64,000 bases of DNA. Source: a virus. The position numbers and the translations under genes were made by a program. Each line of letters opens with the position of its first letter. Within the stretch, counting starts at the first letter, position 1. Below the pieces are notes generated by a model. That model ran no database searches and was not told the origin of the DNA. It saw nothing but the letters and a program-made list of their open reading frames with translations. The stretch spans positions 16,844-80,843 of the IMG/VR virus record IMGVR_UViG_3300027987_000368; one strand, 5' to 3'. This document shows, piece by piece, positions 30,473-39,406 of the stretch.

Positions 30473-31119
30473 CAGGTCCCCTTCGCCTTCGTCGTCGCCG
30501 CCGCGTTGACCAGATCGTTGCCAGGGATCGCTGGCGGGATAATGGCTGTACCATTTAGGAATGCGGCAAAGTTGGTGAACGCCAGCACGCCGCCGTCATT
30601 GGGCGCAAAGTTCCCGAGCTGGATGGCATATGCGGCTGCCTGCACAAGGTGATTCTGCGCGAGCTGTGCCTTCAGTAAAGCCGCCGCCAGCGCGTCTCCG
30701 ACGTTGACGACCTGGCCGTCGTCGACAAGGACCGTCACGTCGGACAGCGATCGAGCGGTCACAACGATGCCGCCGTCATCGTCAAGGTAGATCTCATGGC
30801 CACCAGCGGTCCAGAGCGCCACGTCGCCCGTTTCCGTCGCAGGCCGACCTGTGACGCTCGACACCAGCGCGACCAGATTGTCGACGTCTCCACCGGGCGC
30901 GAACACGAGCGCCTCACCAGATGGCGCAGAGCAGGCAAAGCCGTAGGGTTCGAGCACGTCTGCGGAGTCATCACCGTCGAGCGTGCATGTTGGCCCCTCA
31001 CCTGCTGTACCGGTCACCCCCGACGAGACAGACCACTCGACCATCGACTCGGTAGTGTCCCTGTCGCCGGCCTTGCGCTTGTCGATCAGCCTCACCAAGC
31101 CTTTCAAATTGACGTCCAT
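30472..31119 (-). CDS. Baseplate spike, Mu gp45-like
   Basis: 215 residues starting MDVNLKGLVRLIDKRKAGDR. A compact N-terminal OB-like part, then beta-rich sequence (DVALWTAGGHEIYLDDDGGI, VTARSLSDVTVLVDDGQVV) as in the trimeric gp45 spike, ending in a C-terminal helical section. It overlaps the hub gene by one base. Confidence 0.72.
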   Translation of the reverse strand: MDVNLKGLVRLIDKRKAGDRDTTESMVEWSVSSGVTGTAGEGPTCTLDGDDSADVLEPYGFACSAPSGEALVFAPGGDVDNLVALVSSVTGRPATETGDVALWTAGGHEIYLDDDGGIVVTARSLSDVTVLVDDGQVVNVGDALAAALLKAQLAQNHLVQAAAYAIQLGNFAPNDGGVLAFTNFAAFLNGTAIIPPAIPGNDLVNAAATTKAKGT

Positions 31120-32354
31120 CAGGATCCCTCCGGTGGCTTGAACAGCAACTCGAGCTTCTTCTCGTCAAAGTCGATCGTGTCGCTCGCGTCGGCGATCTCC
31201 GTCACGAGTGCGCTGTGCTGACGCAACCACTCGGTGTTGGCCCGATACTGATTTCGGCGACCGCCGAACCCGCCACCGTCGACCGTGAAGTCGTCGAGCA
31301 CAGCATGAGCATCTGGCGGCATGAACTCGAGCATGGTCTTGTCAGCTCCGCCGAGTTCGCGCGAGAGCGTCACCGACGTGAGCAGCATGGTGTCGAAAAA
31401 ACCGCGCACGTTGTCCTCGAGCGGGTAGAGAGTGTTGGGCCAAAACATCGCCTGGCTGTTGTTCGGACTCCAGCCGTCGAGCTCGATCGATACTCGGATG
31501 GCCTCGGCCCTGCGCTTGCGAACCTCGTACTCGGCCTGTCGAAGCAGTTCGCCCTCAGTCCGAGCGCCCGCCTCCGCGTCGATGATCAGCGGGCTGTACC
31601 TGGCAGAGCTGTCGTAGGCTGGCGCGCCGAGCTGCGTGAGCCCGCCTCCGGCCTTCCGCTTCTTGCTCTTGCGACCGACGATGATCTCCGACTGGACCGC
31701 GCGGCCGTCCAACTCGTAGCCCCACGAGAGCACGCGCGCGTGCGGCCGCGCGATCGCGATCGGTGACGATCGGACGGCGTTGCGCGTGAGCCTGATCGAC
31801 GCCTTCGCCTTGCGATCTGGGGTGACCGATGCCGCGCCGCTCACCAGGATGCAGCCCTGGCGCTTGGCCACCCTCTGGATAAACTCCCACGCGCCCTCGT
31901 TCTTCTTGATCTTGATCTTATCGATTGGAACATCGGCGATCTCGTTGCCGGTCTCGCCGACGTCGACCACGATGTCGAACGGCCGGACCACGCGCTCGAT
32001 GATCTGCCGCGCCGACAGGTTGCGGAACACCCGGCTCGTCACGCTCTCGCCGTCGCCGATCTTGATCGACGACTTGGTCAGGCGCTGGGCCGAGGAGAAC
32101 CCCGTGATCGACAGCGTGTCGGAGTTGGCGTCGCCATGGCTGCGGTAGTTCAGGACCTCGCCCACAAGCACGACGCGACCAGCGATCGCCACGGCCATCG
32201 AGTCGCCGATCCGCAGATCGGCCAGCGCGATGTCGTCGGCGACCTCGACCTGTACCTGGTCCGCGAGCTCGCTCACCGCAAGGCGCAGCGAGAACGACAT
32301 CACGCGCTGCAGGTTCTTACCGCCGATCTGCACGACAAGGGACGGGAGGGTCAT
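31119..32354 (-). CDS. Baseplate hub, Mu gp44 (gpP)-like / late control D family
   Basis: 411 residues. Strand-rich N-terminus (MTLPSLVVQIGGKNLQRVMS, DSMAVAIAGRVVLVGEVLNY), then 'NLSARQIIERVVRPFDIVVD' and 'EGAWEFIQRVAKRQGCILVS', the hallmark of gp44/gpD hub proteins, followed by 'FWPNTLYPLEDNVRGFFDTM'. It forms the hub on which the spike sits. Confidence 0.85.
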   Translation of the reverse strand: MTLPSLVVQIGGKNLQRVMSFSLRLAVSELADQVQVEVADDIALADLRIGDSMAVAIAGRVVLVGEVLNYRSHGDANSDTLSITGFSSAQRLTKSSIKIGDGESVTSRVFRNLSARQIIERVVRPFDIVVDVGETGNEIADVPIDKIKIKKNEGAWEFIQRVAKRQGCILVSGAASVTPDRKAKASIRLTRNAVRSSPIAIARPHARVLSWGYELDGRAVQSEIIVGRKSKKRKAGGGLTQLGAPAYDSSARYSPLIIDAEAGARTEGELLRQAEYEVRKRRAEAIRVSIELDGWSPNNSQAMFWPNTLYPLEDNVRGFFDTMLLTSVTLSRELGGADKTMLEFMPPDAHAVLDDFTVDGGGFGGRRNQYRANTEWLRQHSALVTEIADASDTIDFDEKKLELLFKPPEGS

Positions 32355-34843
32355 GAGGAGATCCCTGCTTCCATGCTCGGGCCCGTCGTCTTGGTCGTGT
32401 TGGCTGCTACCATCTTCGTCGCGTCGATGAGCTCCTGCATCGCGGCGAGCGTGCCGCCCTCCCCCGAGAAGCCGGTGGGCGCGGTGAATGCTGCCTCGCC
32501 GAGGTTCAGCGTCGCGCCATATTGCTTATCAAATGCGGCAAGATCAGCCTCGGCGCGCGCGGCCTGCATATCCAGATCTTCGGTCACGCCGGACGCAACA
32601 TTGAGCAATCCCGACCAACCACCAAGGCTCTTTTGCAAGAGGTTCGCGTCTTCGGCAACCCCACCAACTCGAGACTCGGTCGCTGCCGAACGCGCCGATT
32701 TCGTCACGGAGATCAGTCGGCTGCGTCGCTCCATGAGCAACTCCGCATCGGTCTTCTGAACCGGACCCAACGTCGAGCCCGAGACCGCGGCGATTTCCGC
32801 GTCGATCGCCGCCTTCGCCTTCTTTCCGCGGGCACCTTTTCGCTGCTCTTCGAGTTCGGCGATCCTAGTCGCCTTATCGGCCTCGAACTTGGTCCTCTCT
32901 ACGGCCGTTGCCTCGCGCATAAACGAGATGTTTTTCTGCTGTTCCTCTATTGACTTGATCGTCTCCTCGTACTTGGTGAGCGACGTCTGGGCCTGGTCGA
33001 GCACGAGGTTGAAGGCGGTGATGGCCACGGCCGCGCCAGCAAAGATCGCCGGCATCGCACCAACCATCGCTTTCATCCCACCGCCGATCTTGGACGTCAT
33101 GCTCATCGCCGTCCCCTGCTTTGTGACTGCCGTGCTCAGCGTATCAGTCGCGCTGCTCAGCTTCATGTTTCCCAGCTGCGTGACGCCCGAGAGCGCCTGC
33201 CACATCGAGTAGACGCTGATCAGAGCACCAGCTGCCTTCGCGGCGACGGCCGTCCCTATGGCCACCTTGGCTAGCGTTCCGGCAAGGTTGGGGTTTTCCT
33301 TTATCCAGTCCCGCGTCCCAGAAATTATCGGCATCACAACGTCGGACAATTCGAGCAGTGCTGGGACAAGCTCCTGGCCCGCCTGGATCTTCAGCAACTC
33401 CCACTGGGCCTCAAGCTTCGCGGCCTTCTGGGCGGCCGTGTTCGACATCTTGGCGTAGGCAGCCTCGGCCTTGCCTGCCGAGTTGGTCGCGTCACCCAAT
33501 ACGCTGTGGAAGCCCTCGAGGTCCTGAACGAGTCCGCCGATCGCTGCCTGGGCTTCGGACGATTCGAACAGCTTACCCAGCGTTTGGGCGCTGTACTTCT
33601 CGGAAGCGGCGATCTGCATCACCCACGCCTCGAGCCCGCCAGCAGCCTTGATTCCCGCCGCGCTGAAGTCGATCCCGAGCTTCTCGGCCTCTTCGCGAGC
33701 CATCTTGCTCGGCTTGGAGATGTTCACCAACGCCTGATTGAGCCCCTTCGAAGCGACCGCGCTCGACTTCATCTTCAGAGACAGGAAGGAAACCGCGGCG
33801 GCGGTCTCCTCCATCGATAGCCCCGCACGAGATGCGCTGTTGGCCACTTGCGGAAGCGCGCCGGCCATCTCCGACACCGTCGTCTGGCCGCGCTGCACGG
33901 CCGCGAACATGATGTCAGACGCCTTTTCGGACGTGACTCCGAAGTTGGCGACACTCTTGCTGATCGCTAGAACAGCTTCCTCCTGCGTCGCCACACCGCC
34001 GATCGCCAGCTTGTTTGCCGCTGTCAGCTGCGACTGCGCTTCGGCAGCTGTCGATGCGCCGGCGGACACGATCGAGTAGAAGGCCTTGACCTGCTCTGTC
34101 GGCAGCCCGCCGAACTCCGCCGCGGCGTCCTTTGTGGCTTTCTGGATCTGGTCGATCGAGATGTCGTCGGTCAGCGTGCTGACTTCGACGACCGCCTTCT
34201 CGTAGTCCTTGAAGGCGTCGAATGTCCCGCGGATCCCCTGCTCGACTTGGCTACCGAACTGCTCGAATTCACCGCCGGCGGCCGCGAGGTTCTCGGCGAA
34301 CTCGAGCTTGCCGAACGGGCCCATCTTGGCCTTTCCTGGCTTGCTCGGGTCGGCGCCAAGAGATGTTTTGGCCGCGTTGCGAGCTGCTCGGCGTCGGCGC
34401 GAGTTGATCTCGCGCTGCGTCTCGACCTCCTGCAGCTGCGCGTCCGACAGCCTGTTGAGGTTCTTCGCCGCTCGCTGCGACGCGCGGACGCGCTGCTGCC
34501 CCGCGCGCGCGAGCATGGACACCTGTCGCTCGGCATCGCGCGACTCCTTTCGATACGATTTTTGGCGCGAGCGCTGTGCGGACTGCAGCGCCTTGTCGAA
34601 GCTGGTCCTCGTGTCTCGAGGTCCGGCGCCGCTGGCTCGCGATGCGCCGCCACCCCCACGTCCACCACCACGACCCGCGCCGGCGAGCGAGCCGAGCGAC
34701 CCACTGCCGAGGCCACCCATCGCCTTGTTGGCGCGGCCAAGGGAGTCAGCGAACCCGTCGGCAAGCTTCGTCGCGCTCGTCAGCCACTTGTGGACGCCCT
34801 TGTCACGCGCCTTGGCCTGGAGGATGACGTTGATCGTGGGCAT
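32351..34843 (-). CDS. Tail tape measure protein (TP901 family)
   Basis: 830 residues. Gly/Ser/Arg-rich N-terminus, then a TP901-type core (GTFDAFKDYEKAVVEVSTLT, KAFYSIVSAGASTAAEAQSQ, GGVATQEEAVLAISKSVANF), hydrophobic segments around residues 540-620 (KMLKAMVGAMP-type, AIFAGAAVAITAFNLVL) and coiled-coil stretches rich in Lys/Glu. It sets tail length and is threaded by the chaperones encoded just upstream. ATGA overlap with the hub gene. Confidence 0.92.
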   Translation of the reverse strand: MPTINVILQAKARDKGVHKWLTSATKLADGFADSLGRANKAMGGLGSGSLGSLAGAGRGGGRGGGGASRASGAGPRDTRTSFDKALQSAQRSRQKSYRKESRDAERQVSMLARAGQQRVRASQRAAKNLNRLSDAQLQEVETQREINSRRRRAARNAAKTSLGADPSKPGKAKMGPFGKLEFAENLAAAGGEFEQFGSQVEQGIRGTFDAFKDYEKAVVEVSTLTDDISIDQIQKATKDAAAEFGGLPTEQVKAFYSIVSAGASTAAEAQSQLTAANKLAIGGVATQEEAVLAISKSVANFGVTSEKASDIMFAAVQRGQTTVSEMAGALPQVANSASRAGLSMEETAAAVSFLSLKMKSSAVASKGLNQALVNISKPSKMAREEAEKLGIDFSAAGIKAAGGLEAWVMQIAASEKYSAQTLGKLFESSEAQAAIGGLVQDLEGFHSVLGDATNSAGKAEAAYAKMSNTAAQKAAKLEAQWELLKIQAGQELVPALLELSDVVMPIISGTRDWIKENPNLAGTLAKVAIGTAVAAKAAGALISVYSMWQALSGVTQLGNMKLSSATDTLSTAVTKQGTAMSMTSKIGGGMKAMVGAMPAIFAGAAVAITAFNLVLDQAQTSLTKYEETIKSIEEQQKNISFMREATAVERTKFEADKATRIAELEEQRKGARGKKAKAAIDAEIAAVSGSTLGPVQKTDAELLMERRSRLISVTKSARSAATESRVGGVAEDANLLQKSLGGWSGLLNVASGVTEDLDMQAARAEADLAAFDKQYGATLNLGEAAFTAPTGFSGEGGTLAAMQELIDATKMVAANTTKTTGPSMEAGISS

Positions 34844-35057
34844 CTATCGTCGTCGTCCGAGTAGGGCCGCGAGAACGGCTGAGAGGGCGTGGGCGTTGGC
34901 GTGAGCGGTGCGGGTGCGCTGGCGTTCGGCGTCGAGCGCGAGCGCGTTGAGCTCGCCGAGAGTCAGGTCGTCGATGTCTTCGGGGCGCCAGCCGCCGTAG
35001 ACGTGGAAGAGAGTCGCGCACCGATTGCGGTGTTCTGCTGCTGTCCCGCTTTTTTTT
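34844..35057 (-). CDS. Tail assembly chaperone extension (made by -1 frameshift)
   Basis: This frame has no sensible start. Read through a -1 slip at the A9 run, it extends the upstream chaperone with SGTAAEHRNRCATLFHVYGG, WRPEDIDDLTLGELNALALD and an Arg-rich end, stopping one base before the tape measure start. 'GGWRPEDIDDLTLGEL' resembles the short downstream chaperone domains of Mu-like phages. Confidence 0.75.
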
Positions 35058-35835
35058 TGAGTGCCTCGAACGCGTCCCACGCATGGATGGCATCCTCGGT
35101 GCGGAGCGCGAGCATCATCCCCAGCGCGCGATCGCTGGCCTTGGCCAGTGCTACGAGGCGCCCCATCCACTCGCTCTTCTCGCGCGCGGCGGTCCCCGTG
35201 TGCAGTCGCATGTGACCCGCTCGGACCGGCCCGATCGACAGGACCCCGACGCCAGGAGTGCGGCAGCGGACGCGCGCCGTGGTGCCATCGATCTCAGTGA
35301 GCAGCGCCTGCGCGACCTCGATCCACGCGAGCTCGGGCGCGCCTGCGATGAGCTGCTTGCCCCCACCTTCGAAGTAGATCTCCTTGCAGATGTTGGCGGC
35401 GTCTCGACCAGCGGCACGCACGCACAAGGCGATCCCGCCCTCGACGTCGGCCGGATCCATGCGCCACTCGACCGTGTCGAGATCGAGGCCCATGGCGCGG
35501 GCAAACACCTCGTGCTTGATCCGGTCGTCGAGATGGGCAACGCACAGGTCCGAGGCCGTGAAGCCGCGGATCGTGATCTTGGTCGGCCGCTCGTCTTCGG
35601 ACTCCTGGATCTCGAGCCCGTCGGGTGCCAGGCGTGGCTCGATCGGGACCAGGTCGACCTCGTACGGATCGGTCGTGTCCTCGGCTGGCGCCGCGATGGC
35701 GTCCACCGCGTTGGCGATGGCGAACCAACCTCGACCGCCGTCCTCGAGCTGCTCGATCGGCAACAGCAGCGCCCCGTCTTCATCGACCGGGCACACGGAC
35801 CGAAACGCGGCGTAGAGCTGAGCGGCGTCAGCCAA
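34963..35835 (-). CDS. Tail assembly chaperone, Mu gp41-like position
   Basis: 290 residues from a TTG at 35835, three bases after the tube gene's stop codon. It has LPIEQLEDGGRGWFAIANAV, ITIRGFTASDLCVAHLDDRI, RMDPADVEGGIALCVRAAG. It ends in EALKKKAGQQQN... and stops at 34963. By analogy with Mu and lambda, the short form and the frameshifted long form chaperone the tape measure. The start codon is uncertain. Confidence 0.7.
   Translation of the reverse strand: MADAAQLYAAFRSVCPVDEDGALLLPIEQLEDGGRGWFAIANAVDAIAAPAEDTTDPYEVDLVPIEPRLAPDGLEIQESEDERPTKITIRGFTASDLCVAHLDDRIKHEVFARAMGLDLDTVEWRMDPADVEGGIALCVRAAGRDAANICKEIYFEGGGKQLIAGAPELAWIEVAQALLTEIDGTTARVRCRTPGVGVLSIGPVRAGHMRLHTGTAAREKSEWMGRLVALAKASDRALGMMLALRTEDAIHAWDAFEALKKKAGQQQNTAIGARLSSTSTAAGAPKTSTT
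35050..35058 (-). other. -1 programmed frameshift site (A9 slippery run)
   Basis: On the minus strand the coding sequence reads CTC AAA AAA AAA GCG. Nine consecutive A residues provide A AAA AAA slippage, and a -1 shift joins the 34963-35835 frame to the 34844-35057 frame just before the tape measure gene. Confidence 0.8.
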
Positions 35836-35837
35836 GA

Positions 35838-36212
35838 TCAGCTGCCCTTCTTGGTCTGAAGGACCTGCTTGCCGTTGTACGTGATCGCAACATCGCCCGA
35901 GCCACCGGAGAACGACGGAGGATCCGTGTTGAACGCCGAGCGCATCAGCCACTCATCGCCGGTGTCGGTCTGAATGCGGATGTCGACATTGACCGCGGTG
36001 AACGCCGCCACGATGTCCGTGCCCGCCTCGACCGCGCAGGTAAGCGAGACCTCGGCCGCGGTACCTTGGCGCGTCGAGCCGACGACCTCCTGTCCTGCGA
36101 GCACGGGCGTGTTGGTGAACCCGCCGAAGTTGATCGACGCGGTCCCGTCCTTGACCAGCACCTTGCGAGTGCCGATCACCACTGCTCGAACGTCGCTGAT
36201 TAGTCGGGCCAT
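35838..36212 (-). CDS. Tail tube protein (Mu gpM/gp40-like)
   Basis: 124 residues starting MARLISDVRAVVIGTRKVLV. A small beta protein (SINFGGFTNTPVLAGQEVV, EVSLTCAVEAGTDIVAAFTA) in the tube position directly after the sheath gene. Length fits contractile-tail tube proteins. Confidence 0.78.
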   Translation of the reverse strand: MARLISDVRAVVIGTRKVLVKDGTASINFGGFTNTPVLAGQEVVGSTRQGTAAEVSLTCAVEAGTDIVAAFTAVNVDIRIQTDTGDEWLMRSAFNTDPPSFSGGSGDVAITYNGKQVLQTKKGS

Positions 36213-36215
36213 GGA

Positions 36216-37646
36216 TTATCCTTGCACGCTGAATGCGGTCACGACGTCGATCGTGCCGGTGTTGATGTAGTTCGTGCCCGGGATCGGCGGGCTCGTGTTG
36301 ATCGTCAACTCGTTCGCGCCCGAGCGCACGACCTGGAGATTCGTCTCGTAGTACTCGGCGTTGTCCGTCCACGCCCGGGCCTGGAACACCTCGCGGTTGA
36401 GCGAGATCATCACCTGCCTGACGCCCTCGGGGTCGATGACCTTGTCCGCCGTGTCGACGTCGTACTGGACCGCGCCGACGTCGTCGACCAGCGTCTTGCC
36501 GATGTAGGGCTGGAGCGTGATGAGCTGCAGCTGTCGGATCTCGGCGGCGGTCAGCTTGGTCTCGGCGTCCTGGAAGATCTCCGAAGGCTGCCCGAGGCCG
36601 TTGAGCTTGTAGAGCGTGATCATTCGCTGCACGCGGGTCTTGCCCGCCACGTAGTGAAACGTGGCGATCCCGCTCGAGAGCAGCGTCTGCTGATCCGCTG
36701 GCTGCAAGTACTCGGTCTCGTCGGGCGCTACCAGGCCAGGGATGTCCAAGTCGTAGAGCGTCAGCTTGGGATTCTCGACGCTGGCACGCAGACCAGCGAC
36801 GCGCCCCGCCCACGCCCACGGGTTCGCGGGAACATAGGGATCACCAAAGATGGTGATGTGCTTGGTGTCCTCGCCGAGCCCGAGCGTTGCCAGGGTGCCG
36901 ACCGTGTCTCGGCGACCAATGAATGCGTGCCCGTCGATCTGCCGCGACTCGGTCCAGCGGTCGTCGAGCTCGGCGATCGCAGCTGTGAGGTTGAGCGCGG
37001 CCGTGTCGGGCAGGACCCAGTACTTGTAGCGCGTGCCGCCGAGCACCGCGATCGCAGCTGCAAGGTCGGGGTCGCCGGCCCCGGCCGACATCGCTACCGG
37101 GGCAATCGTGATGCCGGGGGTGTCCTGCAACACCTTGAACCGGATCTGGTTGCCGTGAGCTCCGATGCTGCGGGCCGTGAGCGTCTGGACGCCAGCCAAT
37201 ACGCTGCTGGTCACGTGCAGATCAAGGTATTCGTTGACCGCAGCGTCGGCAGCAGCAGCGACCGTGCCGAAGGCATCTCCGATCGCTACTGGCACAACGA
37301 TCGACTGATCTTCGACCTGCAGGATGACCGGCGTCGCCGTGGTCGCCGCGCCTGTGTAGGTGAGCGTCCCCGTGGCAGCAACGCCCGCGGGGGCGTCCAT
37401 CAACACCAGAGTCACATCCGCGCTGCGGTAGGCACCGAAGACAGCGACGACCTCCTGGTGCGCTTGCGATCCGCGGCCTGCATAGCTGGCCGCTTCATCT
37501 GGCGAAAACACTCGTGTCGGGGTGTTGATCGCGAGCGAGCCCGCGACAGTTTTTATCCCAAACACGAGGATCTTGTTCGCGGTGAACAGCGACCCAGTTC
37601 GTAGATCGCTGATCGTGTAGCGTCCGCCTGGTACCAAAATGGCCAT
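36216..37646 (-). CDS. Contractile tail sheath protein (Mu gpL-like)
   Basis: 476 residues. NKILVFGIKTVAGSLAINTP, DEAASYAGRGSQAHQEVVAV and YRSADVTLVLMDAPAGVAAT near the N-terminus, then 'GAHGNQIRFKVLQ', and a C-terminal 'RMITLYKLNGLGQPSEIFQD ... VAYDVDTADKV'-like region with 'VIDPEGVRQVMISLNREVFQ'. This is the sheath layout of Mu-type phages; with the tube gene it shows a contractile tail. Confidence 0.9.
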   Translation of the reverse strand: MAILVPGGRYTISDLRTGSLFTANKILVFGIKTVAGSLAINTPTRVFSPDEAASYAGRGSQAHQEVVAVFGAYRSADVTLVLMDAPAGVAATGTLTYTGAATTATPVILQVEDQSIVVPVAIGDAFGTVAAAADAAVNEYLDLHVTSSVLAGVQTLTARSIGAHGNQIRFKVLQDTPGITIAPVAMSAGAGDPDLAAAIAVLGGTRYKYWVLPDTAALNLTAAIAELDDRWTESRQIDGHAFIGRRDTVGTLATLGLGEDTKHITIFGDPYVPANPWAWAGRVAGLRASVENPKLTLYDLDIPGLVAPDETEYLQPADQQTLLSSGIATFHYVAGKTRVQRMITLYKLNGLGQPSEIFQDAETKLTAAEIRQLQLITLQPYIGKTLVDDVGAVQYDVDTADKVIDPEGVRQVMISLNREVFQARAWTDNAEYYETNLQVVRSGANELTINTSPPIPGTNYINTGTIDVVTAFSVQG

Positions 37647-37912
37647 TAGTTGCCGTCCTTCTTGCTGCGATCTGCGTGTTGTTTGGGCAAGGCCTTGGCC
37701 TGCTCGACCTTCTCGACCGAGCCCTCGATGATGCGGCGCGTCCAGTATGACCCAGACGTGCCATCCATCGAGACCGTGTCTCCCTCGGCGAGAAGCACCT
37801 TCAGGCGACCTCCGGCCACTGGCGGATAGGGGATCGTGGCCGTCTGTGGTCCACGACCAGCGTCGACCATCTTCGGCCTGATGAAAATTCGCTTGGGTGT
37901 CTTGGCCATCAT
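37646..37912 (-). CDS. Mu gp38-like protein (DUF2635)
   Basis: 88 residues starting MMAKTPKRIFIRPKMVDAGR. Rich in short strands (GGRLKVLLAEGDTVSMDGTS) then a Lys-rich tail. DUF2635/gp38 proteins sit directly before the sheath gene, as here. One-base overlap with the sheath start. Confidence 0.7.
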   Translation of the reverse strand: MMAKTPKRIFIRPKMVDAGRGPQTATIPYPPVAGGRLKVLLAEGDTVSMDGTSGSYWTRRIIEGSVEKVEQAKALPKQHADRSKKDGN

Positions 37913-38517
37913 GTCACCTGGAACTTGACTTCATCTCCGTTGGGGTCGCCGTCGTAGGCATCGGTGCCGTCGATCAGCAGCAGCACGCCGTCGCCTGGGC
38001 GTTCGCGGCCAGCTGCACCGAGAGAGATCTCTTGCTGCCACTGGATGCCCCAGATCGTGTAGGCGGTCTTCTCGTCTTTGTCGAGGTACCGCGCCCGGAA
38101 CCTGACGGATCCTGCGACCGGTGGCTTGCTGAAAATATTGTCGACGTCCGCGTCGCGGAACACGTCGGCGTAGACGAAGCGCATCGCCTCTCCGATGAAA
38201 TCGAGCGCGTCTGTTGTTCGGTCGATCAGCACGCCTCGAACGATCACGTACCAGACGAATGTCGGCGTGCACTGGATCGTCATCCCGTGGCCGTTGCGCA
38301 CCGCATCCCCATCAACAACCGTCACGATGCTGCGCGGCGCCATGCCTGCATGCCGCATGATGAACCCTTGGGTCACGGGCCCGCTGTGCCCGATCGTCTC
38401 GTGCTTGGCGTGAGGCCCCATCCACGCCTGTACCTGCGCGACGACAATGTCGCGAGCCTTCCGCAAATTGCTTTGCGGTCGCGGGCTTGGAAGCACTGGC
38501 TCGGTGACAGCCATCAC
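37909..38517 (-). CDS. Mu gp37-like neck/tail-terminator protein (DUF1834)
   Basis: 202 residues (GTG at 38517 or ATG at 38514). 'NLRKARDIVVAQVQAWMG' helix followed by strands (GHGMTIQCTPTFVWYVIVRG, FRARYLDKDEKTAYTIWGIQ) fits the gp37/DUF1834 family. It is placed between gpG-like and gp38-like genes. Confidence 0.65.
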   Translation of the reverse strand: MMAVTEPVLPSPRPQSNLRKARDIVVAQVQAWMGPHAKHETIGHSGPVTQGFIMRHAGMAPRSIVTVVDGDAVRNGHGMTIQCTPTFVWYVIVRGVLIDRTTDALDFIGEAMRFVYADVFRDADVDNIFSKPPVAGSVRFRARYLDKDEKTAYTIWGIQWQQEISLGAAGRERPGDGVLLLIDGTDAYDGDPNGDEVKFQVT

Positions 38518-38936
38518 CAGCCCCTTTCGAAGTCAGCCGGGAAGATCGAGTCGAGCGACTTGCCGAGCTCGCGGCTGAGCCCGACGTACTCGCGCTTGGG
38601 CAATCGTCCGTCGCGTGACCCCGTCTGGTGCACGACCGCGTAGGGCAGCGGCGAGCCGAACCCAAGCACGTCGCCGGTGCGGTCGGACTCGAGCGAGTCC
38701 GCCAGCGAGCCCGTCGAGAACAGCAGCTTGTGCTGAGGCCCGCGTGTCGCCGCGTAGTCGGGCGACCAGTCATCCCAGACCTTGCCGCTGGGGCTCACCT
38801 TGTCGTCCTCGAGCCGCAGCCGCGTGTCTTCTTCGAGGGCCTCGCCGAACACGTCGAGTACGCGGCCGGGCCACCAGTGTTTCCACCGGGCCTCGAGCAT
38901 CTCGAACTCGAACAGGCCATCGAGTTGGAGGTCCAT
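38514..38936 (-). CDS. Virion morphogenesis protein (gpG/P2 gpS-like)
   Basis: 140 residues from MDLQLDGLFEFEMLE. 'DKVSPSGKVWDDWSPDYAAT', 'HKLLFSTGSLADSLESD' and 'YAVVHQTGS' match the 'GxxWxxlsxxTxxxK...LxxTGxLxxSL...YAxxHQ' signature of phage virion morphogenesis (tail completion) proteins. TGATG overlap with the upstream stop. Confidence 0.85.
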   Translation of the reverse strand: MDLQLDGLFEFEMLEARWKHWWPGRVLDVFGEALEEDTRLRLEDDKVSPSGKVWDDWSPDYAATRGPQHKLLFSTGSLADSLESDRTGDVLGFGSPLPYAVVHQTGSRDGRLPKREYVGLSRELGKSLDSIFPADFERGW

Positions 38937-39403
38937 CAGCACCCACACTTTCCGAGTTTGCCGATCGGGAAGACGCGGACGATCGGCCCGCGGTACGCCG
39001 GGCGCGGCGCGACGATGCCGAGGTCGAGGCGCTTGTTGGCGATGTCGTCGAAGTAGGCCTTGACCTCCTCGACGCTGCGCTTGATGCGGTCCGTCAATAC
39101 GCCGTCATCTGCTAGCGCATCCCGGGCGGCGATCTTGGCGGCCGCATGACGAAGGTGCGGTGGGATCGTAGTCGGGAGCGCGAGGTAGGCCTGAAGGATC
39201 CGCGTGTCGAGGGCGGAGCTCGCGGTCTCGATCGTCGCGTCGATCCGCAGCAAGATCGTCGTGGGGATGTCGAAGGTCAGGCCGTCGATGTCGAACGATG
39301 TCAGCGGCGTCAGCCACAACTGCGCGTCGAAGTGCATGCGAACATTGTCCTCGGTACCTCCGTACCAACGGACAACATCCTCACGCTCGCAGTAGTTCGG
39401 CAT
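38936..39403 (-). CDS. Head-tail connector, Mu gp36-like (DUF1320)
   Basis: 155 residues. 'YCEREDVVRWYGG' at the start, 'LLRIDATIETASSALDTRIL', 'LRHAAAKIAARDALADDGV' and 'VEEVKAYFDDIANKRLDLG' follow the DUF1320 helical connector pattern. Confidence 0.82.
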   Translation of the reverse strand: MPNYCEREDVVRWYGGTEDNVRMHFDAQLWLTPLTSFDIDGLTFDIPTTILLRIDATIETASSALDTRILQAYLALPTTIPPHLRHAAAKIAARDALADDGVLTDRIKRSVEEVKAYFDDIANKRLDLGIVAPRPAYRGPIVRVFPIGKLGKCGC

Positions 39404-39406
39404 GGA

